Positions 8,365 through 13,636 of a stretch of 13,636 nt of DNA are shown here, piece after piece. Within the stretch, counting starts at the first letter, position 1. The number at the start of each line of letters is the position of its first letter. The stretch lies in assembly GCA_017481325.1 (NCBI GenBank), contig JAFUPG010000041.1, forward strand, positions 1 through 13,636, given 5' to 3'. Under the pieces are notes generated by a model that saw only the letters and a list, made by a program, of their open reading frames with translations, did not search any database and was not told where the DNA came from. The translations under genes were made by a program, and so were the position numbers. The stretch is from Oscillospiraceae bacterium. GTDB lineage: Bacteria; Bacillota_A; Clostridia; Oscillospirales; Oscillospiraceae.

Positions 8365-8435
8365 CCACAGCTTTCTCTATTTGCATAGTACAAGGATGCC
8401 GGTACAAAAGAGAAAATTGTTCCCAAAATAGGGGG

Positions 8436-8464
8436 TGGAAATTCCGGATACACTGTGATATAAT
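8436..8464 (+). promoter_or_regulatory. Promoter of the LCP gene
   Basis: A perfect TATAAT (8459-8464) with the TGA extension directly before it, and TGGAAA as a weak -35 box 17 bp upstream. The expected start is near 8471, which excludes the in-frame ATG at 8463 as a start codon because it falls inside the -10 box. Confidence 0.65.
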
Positions 8465-8495
8465 GGTCAAAAATCAAAGAAAGGGGATGCGTTTT

Positions 8496-9965
8496 ATGGA
8501 TTCCGAACGCTCTTCGGAAGTGGAACAGCAGCCTGAAAATACAGAATCCCGCCCCCAGGGCTACCGTCGACCGGTTCGTAACCGCCGCAAAAAGAAAATC
8601 CTGGGCGCTTTCAGCCTTCTAATGGCGCTTTTGGCATTGTTCATGCTCCTTGCAATGGGAATTTACGGCGGCTACAGCCTTTACAACAAAAATCTCTCTG
8701 CCGCCGATCTTCGTCTGGCCATTCCTGCGGTGATTACAGTAATGGTGATTGCGGGCTTGTCCGTGTTTGCGGCAGTGCTGTGTTTCTTCCTGCGCAGACA
8801 GAAAAAGGCCATGGCCGTAGCTGGTCTGGTGATTTCGCTGCTGCTGCTTGTGGGCTGTTCTCTGGGACTTTATGCCTATCACTATGTGTTCAGCGACATG
8901 GAGCACGACTCCGAGTTCAACGAACACTCCGATGAAGAACTGATCGTTGTAACCGTCGGCAATGACGGCGAGGTCATTCGTGACACCCAGCTGCCGCAGG
9001 AGACCATTTCTCCGGAGGAATTTGAGGAGAAATATCAAGATAAGGAGATCACCTTTGAGTTCCTGCGGGATGATGAGCTTCCCGAGGAGGCACAGAAGGT
9101 ATTTTACCCCACGCCTACCGAGAGCAGCTACCTGAAGGAGGGACATGAGCAGATCTCCAACTATTTGCTCATGGGCATTGACCGAACCGGCGCTTCCGAT
9201 GCCATTATGATCCTTTCCGTGGATCGCTATCACCACAAGCTGAAGCTGATTTCCATTCCCCGTGACTCCTACATGATGATCCCTGAGTGGAACAGCCACA
9301 AAAAACTCTCCTACACCTATTTCTGGGGCGGCGCACAGATGTCCGTCAGCACCGTGAACTACAATTTCTTCCTGAATATTACGGACTATATTGCCGTGGA
9401 CATCGATCAGCTGGGTGAGATCATCGACTATGTGGGCGGTGCTACGGTGGATCTGGATAATGATGAGGTGTATTATCTCAATCGTATGGGCTTCTACGAC
9501 GGCGTTCGTGTTGGCCCCTCCCATTTGTGCGGCGATGCGGCGGTGCTCTATGCCCGTATCCGCCAGAGCAATTCCGATGACAGCGACATTAAGCGTCAGA
9601 GCCGTCAGCGTGAGGTCATTACCTCACTGCTCCAATCCGCTCAGGAGATGGTGCTGACCGATTATCCCGGCCTGATCCGTGAGTGTCTCGGTCTGTGTAC
9701 TACCTCCTTCAACTCCGGCGAGCTGATGGAGGTTGCCGTGGAGGTGCTCCAGGGCAATTACACCATCGAAACGAACTACGCTCTGATCAATGAGGTGGAG
9801 TACTGGGGCGGCAAGATCGGTGATGACAACACCTTCTACTGCATCTATGATATGGGTGTGGCCAGTGATCGCCTGTACCGTATTATTTATGAAGATCTCT
9901 ATGTCTCTGCCTATCCCGATGAAATCGTCACGGAGGATACTTCTCCCGACGAGACGGAAGAATAA
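8496..9965 (+). CDS. LytR-CpsA-Psr (LCP) family cell-wall polymer ligase
   Basis: A membrane phosphotransferase predicted to attach teichoic-acid-like or capsular polymers from a lipid carrier to peptidoglycan on the outer face. The 489 residues comprise a basic cytoplasmic N-terminus (1-35), three hydrophobic segments (about 36-58, 74-98, 105-128), an acidic linker (132-215), the LCP domain (about 220-380) and an extracellular C-terminal part of about 110 residues. LCP signatures are NYLLMGIDR (222-230), SDAIMIL, LISIPRDSY with R256, the INxAYxxGG-like LSYTYFWGG, and the arginine cluster ARIRQ (353-357) to RQSRQRE (367-373). The Arg that commonly precedes SD in this family is Ala233 here. 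Three membrane segments are more than the single one of classic LytR proteins. The start at 8496 has AAAGGGG about 9 nt upstream and fits the promoter; the ATG at 8463 lies in the -10 box. It is a single-gene unit, divergent from pcp. Confidence 0.93.
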   Translation: MDSERSSEVEQQPENTESRPQGYRRPVRNRRKKKILGAFSLLMALLALFMLLAMGIYGGYSLYNKNLSAADLRLAIPAVITVMVIAGLSVFAAVLCFFLRRQKKAMAVAGLVISLLLLVGCSLGLYAYHYVFSDMEHDSEFNEHSDEELIVVTVGNDGEVIRDTQLPQETISPEEFEEKYQDKEITFEFLRDDELPEEAQKVFYPTPTESSYLKEGHEQISNYLLMGIDRTGASDAIMILSVDRYHHKLKLISIPRDSYMMIPEWNSHKKLSYTYFWGGAQMSVSTVNYNFFLNITDYIAVDIDQLGEIIDYVGGATVDLDNDEVYYLNRMGFYDGVRVGPSHLCGDAAVLYARIRQSNSDDSDIKRQSRQREVITSLLQSAQEMVLTDYPGLIRECLGLCTTSFNSGELMEVAVEVLQGNYTIETNYALINEVEYWGGKIGDDNTFYCIYDMGVASDRLYRIIYEDLYVSAYPDEIVTEDTSPDETEE

Positions 9966-10020
9966 AAAATCCGGTGTGTTTCTCAGGAAACACACCGGTT
10001 ATCTTTATCTCTTTTTCTTT
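9963..10020. terminator. Bidirectional terminator shared by the LCP and permease genes
   Basis: CCGGTGTGTTTC (9971-9982) and GAAACACACCGG (9987-9998) form a perfect 12-bp stem with a TCAG loop. On the plus strand it is followed by a T-rich tract (TTATCTTTATCTCTTTTT), on the minus strand by ATTTTTTATT. The plus-strand tract runs into the last codons of the permease gene. Confidence 0.88.
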
Positions 10021-11339
10021 TTCGGATGAACCTTAGAGCGTTTTTTCGCTTTTTCCATGGTCTTGCGCTCATCGCCGTCCTCCCTAGGCAGCAGCTTGGA
10101 CAGGATCACACCCAGCACAGCGGCAATGGCAGTGCCGGAGATGTTGATGTTGCCAATGTCAATGCCGGAGGAGAGGCCCAGGCCGATGACCAGCATCACG
10201 GCAGCAATGACCAGGTTGTAGCTCTTGGTGAAATCCACCTTGTTTTCCACCAGCATGCGCAGACCCACCGAGGCGATCATGCCAAAGAGGATCACAGAGA
10301 CGCCGCCCATGACAGGCGTGGGAATGCTGGCCAGAATGCCGGATACCTTGCCAAAGAGGCCCAGAACAATGGCAAAGACTGCAGCGATGCGAAGGGTAGC
10401 GGGGTTGTAGTTCCGGGTGGCAGCCAGAACACCGGTGTTTTCGGAATAGGTGGTGGCAGCGGGGCCGCCCATGCCGCCGGAGAAAATGGAAGCAAGGCCG
10501 CAGCCCAGAAGGGTGCGATGGAGACCGGGCTCCTCAATGTAATTGTGGCCGGTGACGGCACCGTTGGCGGTGATATCGCCCACATGCTCCACGAAGGTGA
10601 CGATAGAGATGGGAGCGATCAGTGTGATGGAAAAGACGATGGCATCCCAGTTGGTGGTAGCAGGCAGACTGACCTGGGGCAGGGCAAACCACTTGGCCTC
10701 TGCCACAGGGGTGGTGTCCACCATGCCCAGCGCCAGGGACAGAAGGTAGCCGACGATGATGCCGATCAAAATGGGTACCAGCTTAATGAAGCCCCGGGTG
10801 AAGAACATGACCAGGATGATCACGGCGATGGTCACAACAGCCACCAGCCAGTTTTTCCACAGGGGAATACCGGCAATAGCGCCGGTGATGTTGCCCATGG
10901 CCGTCGGTGCCAGCATCATGCCGATGATGATGATCATACAGCCGGTAACGATGGGCGGGAAGAATCCGGTAATTCGTTTAGCGCCGAAGAGCTTGACCAA
11001 AAGGGACAGGATCAGGTACAAAACGCCTGAGGCGATGATACCCCAGCCTACGTAGGAGGCGAAATTACCGATGGAATTTTCGGTACAGTAAGCGGCAACG
11101 GCGCAGATGGAGGCGATGAAGGAGAAGCTGGAGCCCATAAATGCCGGAACCATGCCACGGGTAACCAGGTGAAAGATCAAGGTACCGATGCCCATGGAAA
11201 GCAGGGTAACTGCGGGATCCAATCCCGTCAGTGCGGGGACAAGTACGGTGGAGCCGAACATGGCGAAAACGTGCTGAATGCCCAAAGTCACCGCACGCCC
11301 CGGCCGATCGCCGCCCCAAAGAGCTTGCTTGAGTTTCAT
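10005..11339 (-). CDS. uraA: NCS2-family nucleobase permease, uracil permease-like
   Basis: An inner-membrane proton-coupled importer of uracil or a related base. The 444 residues hold about 14 hydrophobic helices, as in UraA (429 residues). The two family glutamates are present: E251 in VEHVGD, matching UraA Glu241, and E300 in TTYSENTGV, matching Glu290; the N-terminal GIQHVFAMFGSTVLVP is the usual TM1 motif. The position of UraA His245 is Asp255 here, so xanthine or another oxo-purine cannot be excluded. The start at 11339 has AAAGGAGG at 5 nt spacing. The protein ends in an unusual basic tail (KRSKVHPKKKKR) whose AAG/AAA codons are the complement of the T tract of the converging terminator. 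With a leader of only about 22 nt there is no room for a PyrR-type attenuator. Confidence 0.9.
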   Translation of the reverse strand: MKLKQALWGGDRPGRAVTLGIQHVFAMFGSTVLVPALTGLDPAVTLLSMGIGTLIFHLVTRGMVPAFMGSSFSFIASICAVAAYCTENSIGNFASYVGWGIIASGVLYLILSLLVKLFGAKRITGFFPPIVTGCMIIIIGMMLAPTAMGNITGAIAGIPLWKNWLVAVVTIAVIILVMFFTRGFIKLVPILIGIIVGYLLSLALGMVDTTPVAEAKWFALPQVSLPATTNWDAIVFSITLIAPISIVTFVEHVGDITANGAVTGHNYIEEPGLHRTLLGCGLASIFSGGMGGPAATTYSENTGVLAATRNYNPATLRIAAVFAIVLGLFGKVSGILASIPTPVMGGVSVILFGMIASVGLRMLVENKVDFTKSYNLVIAAVMLVIGLGLSSGIDIGNINISGTAIAAVLGVILSKLLPREDGDERKTMEKAKKRSKVHPKKKKR

Positions 11340-11368
11340 AGGAACCTCCTTTGGTATGAGATATTGCC

Positions 11369-11397
11369 ATTATATCAGAAGAACCAAAAATACGCAA
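11369..11397 (-). promoter_or_regulatory. Promoter of the permease gene
   Basis: TTGCGT (11392-11397), 17 bp, and a perfect TATAAT (11369-11374) with TGA extension. The start is expected near 11362, 22 nt before the ATG. A distal TTGACA (11424-11429) is 15 bp from TGTAAT (11403-11408), a weaker second candidate. Confidence 0.65.
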
Positions 11398-11472
11398 ATA
11401 AAATTACACAAAAATGTGAAAAATGTCAATTATTCGTCATGCCGTCAAAGGAAACGCAGATTTTCCGCCACT

Positions 11473-11496
11473 TACCCCTTTTTACAAAAAGGGGTA
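11473..11496. promoter_or_regulatory. 24-bp palindrome abutting the nrdR -35 box
   Basis: TACCCCTTTT-taca-AAAAGGGGTA is a perfect inverted repeat with 10-bp arms. Its last two bases are the first two of the nrdR -35 hexamer. It does not match the NrdR box pattern (ACAC-AT-rich-GTGT). It could be an operator, or a hairpin left from a terminator, although no plus-strand gene precedes it. Confidence 0.45.
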
Positions 11497-11523
11497 GACA
11501 TTTTGTGTGATATTTGGTAAAAT
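11495..11523 (+). promoter_or_regulatory. Promoter of nrdR
   Basis: TAGACA (11495-11500), 17 bp, TAAAAT (11518-11523) with a TGG extension of the -10 box. The start is expected near 11530, about 30 nt before the nrdR ATG. Confidence 0.65.
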
Positions 11524-11560
11524 GGAACTGAATCTTGTACCCAAAGAAGGAGAGATACCT

Positions 11561-12016
11561 ATGAAGTGCCCCTATTGCGGCTATCAGGAGAGTAAAGTTG
11601 TGGATTCCCGTCACGCCGATGACTCTATGAGCATTCGCCGCCGCAGAGAATGCCTGTCCTGCCAGAAGCGTTTTACCACTTACGAGACTGTGGAAAGTCT
11701 GCCTGTTATGGTAGTCAAGAAGGATAACAGCCGTGAGCCCTTTGACCGCAACAAGCTGCTTCGTGGCATGGTGCGTGCCTGTGAGAAGCGCCCTGTAAGC
11801 ATGGCGGATCTGGAGACGGTGGTTTCCGAGATTGAATCGCTGGTGCAGAATTCTCTGGATCGTGAGGTCTCCACCGGCAAAATCGGTGAGATGGTCATGG
11901 AGCGGATCAAGCCCCTGGACGAGGTAGCCTATGTGCGCTTTGCCTCAGTGTATCGCCAGTTTAAGGACATCAACAGCTTCATGCACGAGCTGAATAAAAT
12001 TCTGGAAGAGAAGTAA
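11561..12016 (+). CDS. nrdR: Transcriptional repressor NrdR
   Basis: A nucleotide-sensing repressor of ribonucleotide reductase genes; it binds ATP/dATP and sits on NrdR boxes. The 151 residues match the family length. The zinc ribbon has C3, C6 (CPYC) and C31, C34 (CLSC), with the basic stretch SIRRRRE between them and RFTTYE after; the ATP-cone spans about 49-139 ([20 protein letters not shown] at its start). The start at 11561 has AAGGAG at 8 nt. In-frame sequence from 11507 overlaps the promoter and is not coding. No nrd structural gene is in the window. It is the first gene of a bicistron with the deacetylase, whose ATG follows 2 bp after the stop. Confidence 0.98.
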   Translation: MKCPYCGYQESKVVDSRHADDSMSIRRRRECLSCQKRFTTYETVESLPVMVVKKDNSREPFDRNKLLRGMVRACEKRPVSMADLETVVSEIESLVQNSLDREVSTGKIGEMVMERIKPLDEVAYVRFASVYRQFKDINSFMHELNKILEEK

Positions 12017-12018
12017 TT

Positions 12019-13242
12019 ATGAAGCCTGCAATTATTATTTTATCTGTTATTCTGGTGGTTCTGATCATTTGGGCCGGCATTCTGTACTTTACAGATGAGG
12101 GCACGCCGGATGAGGTAACGGCGGCACCCACCACCACGGAACCCACCACAGAACCCACCACAGAGCCTCCAACCACCGAGCCGCCCACAACGGAGCCTCC
12201 CACCACCACAGAGCCTCCTCTGGAGCTGATCCTTCAGGAGGATGTGATCTACCTCAACGGTGAGACCATAGAGCTCTATGAGATCAACGGCCAGGACTAC
12301 ATCGCTGCCCAGAGCTTTGCAGATCGCACCGGCCTCAGTCTGGACAGTGCCGAGCCCCTGGCCATGAGCGGCATAATGGATCAGGTCTCTGTGTCCGAGG
12401 ACGGCGCTGACCTGACGGTCAACGGCGAGACCACCGACGTGACCGATGCCGTTCTGGTGCACGAGGATGTGCCTTATATCCTCTTCTACGAACTGGTGGA
12501 GGCACTGAAGTACCCCATCTACACCGATTCCGAGAGCGGCTACGTCTACATCACCCCTGCCTGCCGTCCCTTTGAGATCCCGGCAGATGTGAATGTCCCG
12601 GTGCTGATGTACCATGCGGTCAGCGACAATATGTGGGGCATCAATGAGCTTTTCGTCAGCCCTTCTTCCATGGGGGAGCAGCTGCAGTACCTGGTGGAAA
12701 ACGGCTACGATCCCATCTGGTTTGAGGACCTGGCCCATGTGGAGGATTATGACAAGCCTGTCATCCTGACCTTCGACGACGGCTACGACGATAACTACAC
12801 CGAGCTGTTCCCACTTCTGAAGGAATATCAAGTCAAAGCAACGGTCTTTGTCATCGGCAATGCCCCCGGCACCAACCATAAGATGACCGAAGAGCAGATC
12901 AAAGAAATGTCTGATTCCGGTCTTGTCTCCATCCAGAGCCATGCCTATACCCATGACTACCTGGACTATATGGGAGAAGAAAGCCTGATCTGGGAGCTGG
13001 GCGAGTCCCAGCGTGTCATTACCCGGATTACCGGCAGAGTGCCCTATGTGATTTGCTATCCCACGGGCAGATACAGCAACCTGACCCTGGAGATCGGCGC
13101 ACAGTACTACCTCTTTGGCCTGAAGATGAACGGTGGTCTGTATAACACCTCTGACGATCCCTTCCTGGTCAACCGTTACTACGTCTCCCGCTATACCGAC
13201 ATCTACACCTTTGCCTCCTTCATCTCCGAGGCAGGAACGTAA
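12019..13242 (+). CDS. Membrane-anchored polysaccharide deacetylase (NodB/CE4)
   Basis: An extracellular carbohydrate esterase predicted to remove N- or O-acetyl groups from a cell-wall or surface glycan. The 407 residues hold an uncleaved-type signal anchor (4-23), a Thr/Pro/Glu-rich TTEP spacer (about 37-67), a beta-rich domain resembling copper amine oxidase N-terminal-like wall-binding domains (about 69-180; GETIELYEINGQDYI), and the NodB domain (about 193-407). Catalytic elements are VLMYHAVS (195-202), TFDDGYDD with D253 as base and D254 as metal ligand, and metal histidines H308 and H312 in SHAYTH. The third motif reads ICYPTG rather than the RxPxG of peptidoglycan deacetylases, as in PgaB/IcaB- and YadE-like enzymes. 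The Shine-Dalgarno is weak (GGAAGAG inside the nrdR end), so translation is probably coupled to nrdR. The exact glycan is unknown. Confidence 0.93.
   Translation: MKPAIIILSVILVVLIIWAGILYFTDEGTPDEVTAAPTTTEPTTEPTTEPPTTEPPTTEPPTTTEPPLELILQEDVIYLNGETIELYEINGQDYIAAQSFADRTGLSLDSAEPLAMSGIMDQVSVSEDGADLTVNGETTDVTDAVLVHEDVPYILFYELVEALKYPIYTDSESGYVYITPACRPFEIPADVNVPVLMYHAVSDNMWGINELFVSPSSMGEQLQYLVENGYDPIWFEDLAHVEDYDKPVILTFDDGYDDNYTELFPLLKEYQVKATVFVIGNAPGTNHKMTEEQIKEMSDSGLVSIQSHAYTHDYLDYMGEESLIWELGESQRVITRITGRVPYVICYPTGRYSNLTLEIGAQYYLFGLKMNGGLYNTSDDPFLVNRYYVSRYTDIYTFASFISEAGT
12127..12219 (+). repeat. Tandem TTEP-coding repeat in the deacetylase gene
   Basis: Successive units of 12-15 bases built on ACCACAGARCC and ACCGAGCCNCC encode the TTEP/PTTEPP spacer. 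Such tracts are prone to slippage; unit number could vary between strains and change the reach of the enzyme through the wall. Confidence 0.8.
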
Positions 13243-13248
13243 AAAAGC

Positions 13249-13283
13249 ATGAGGGCTGTCCCCCAAGGGCAGCCCTCATTTTG
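13249..13283 (+). terminator. Terminator of the nrdR-deacetylase unit
   Basis: ATGAGGGCTG (13249-13258) pairs with CAGCCCTCAT (13270-13279), extended by CCC/GGG around a CCAA loop with one bulged T. It is followed by TTTG on the plus strand. A run of six A just upstream gives a T tract on the minus strand, so it could work both ways. Confidence 0.75.
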
Positions 13284-13381
13284 CGCTCCTGAAGCGAAAT
13301 CATATATTGATCGGTGAGGCTAAGGGATAATAACTAAGAACGAATAGCTGAGGTATCGGCTTCGCCGATGGATTTGAAATA

Positions 13382-13410
13382 GAGTCAAATTGATGTTTAT
13401 CGAACTGTTG
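13382..13410 (-). repeat. Repeat module B, right copy 1
   Basis: The reverse complement reads CAACAGTTCGATAAACATC followed by AATTTGACTC, nearly identical to 306-335. Confidence 0.75.
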
Positions 13411-13431
13411 CGGTTCCGTACGATACCGTAG

Positions 13432-13453
13432 GGGCGCACCCATGTGTGCGCCC
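13432..13453. repeat. GC-rich palindrome, right end
   Basis: GGGCGCAC-ccatgt-GTGCGCCC, an 8-bp perfect stem. On the minus strand it is followed by CTACGG, as with the palindrome of module A, but with different inner stem bases. Confidence 0.75.
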
Positions 13454-13464
13454 GAAGTGCCACC

Positions 13465-13492
13465 GTCAAATAGATGTTTATCGGTCTGTTTG
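13465..13492 (-). repeat. Repeat module B, right copy 2 (diverged)
   Basis: The reverse complement contains CCGATAAACATCTATTTGAC. It lies between the two GC-rich palindromes, a position empty in the left array, so the arrays differ in module number. Confidence 0.7.
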
Positions 13493-13509
13493 CCGCACCT
13501 CGATAGACT

Positions 13510-13636
13510 CCGTAGGGGCGATTATCAATCGCCCGTGGCACTGCCGAAAATAGTACCATCCATCGATACTACGTTACAAACTAACAACTTTGCTCCACTG
13601 CGTGGGGCGTTCCTTTCTTGCTTCGCCAAGAAAGGA
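13510..13636 (-). repeat. Dispersed repeat module A, right copy, cut by the window edge
   Basis: The inverted counterpart of 105-234 at roughly 90 percent by hand alignment. It contains GGGCGATT-atc-AATCGCCC (13516-13534) and the terminal hairpin arm GTTCCTTTCTTG (13609-13620) with loop cttcgc. The window ends inside the second arm, so the true end of the copy is not visible. Confidence 0.85.

Larger units (their letters stand above)
13285..13636. other. Gene-free repeat mosaic at the right end
   Basis: I see no credible gene. From about 13320 the sequence is the inverted counterpart of the left end: a taactaagaac-like element, a small palindrome ATCGGC-ttc-GCCGAT (13355-13369), module B (13382-13410), a GC-rich palindrome (13432-13453), a second module B (13465-13492), then module A running off the window. 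The minus-strand frame at 13320-13559 crosses these modules, has no ribosome binding site and shares the VPRAIDNRPYG string with the left-end frame because both read the same repeat. Confidence 0.8.

Overview
The window looks like a chromosomal segment of a low-to-medium GC Gram-positive anaerobe, most likely a gut-type Clostridia (Oscillospiraceae/Ruminococcaceae-like). This rests on strong Shine-Dalgarno sites (AAGGAGG type), sigma-A promoters with TGn-extended -10 boxes, Firmicutes-style cell-wall genes (MurA, an LCP enzyme, an anchored NodB deacetylase), a tryptophanase, and flanking repeats whose translated noise (VPRAIDNRPYG in both end ORFs) I associate with that group. The taxonomy is inference, not proof. 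I see no phage, transposase, CRISPR array, rRNA or tRNA.

Layout. 1-440 holds no gene and is a mosaic of dispersed hairpin-bearing repeats. 492-2138 (-) is a long-form tryptophanase with its own terminator and promoter. 2298-4841 (-) is a two-gene unit: a TRIC/YicG-type membrane channel followed by a secreted, membrane-anchored amidase. 4917-6209 (-) is murA, with two candidate promoters and a strong terminator. 6403-8328 (-) is a coupled pair, pyroglutamyl peptidase (pcp) then an RsmF-type rRNA methyltransferase. The direction of transcription switches at about 8329-8495, where pcp and an LCP-family gene (8496-9965, +) diverge. The LCP gene converges on a UraA-type permease (10005-11339, -), and they share a bidirectional terminator. 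A second divergent intergenic region (11340-11560) drives the permease and the nrdR plus polysaccharide deacetylase bicistron (11561-13242, +). 13285-13636 is again repeat sequence, the inverted counterpart of the left end.

How the genes work together. There is no single pathway. Several genes concern the cell surface: murA starts peptidoglycan precursor synthesis, the LCP enzyme attaches polymers to peptidoglycan, the NodB protein trims acetyl groups from an extracellular glycan, and the anchored amidase acts outside the membrane. Others are housekeeping or nutrient genes: nrdR controls ribonucleotide reductase, the permease takes up nucleobase, and pcp and tryptophanase degrade peptides and amino acids.

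I did not find convincing evidence of a new multi-gene system. The points most worth a second look are the near-identical repeat modules in inverted orientation at both ends, the regulatory architecture in front of tnaA (promoter inside a terminator hairpin, plus a hairpin that covers the ribosome binding site), the large insertion in the tryptophanase, an altered oxyanion-hole motif in the amidase, and a 24-bp palindrome touching the nrdR promoter. All identities, alignments and coordinates were worked out by eye.
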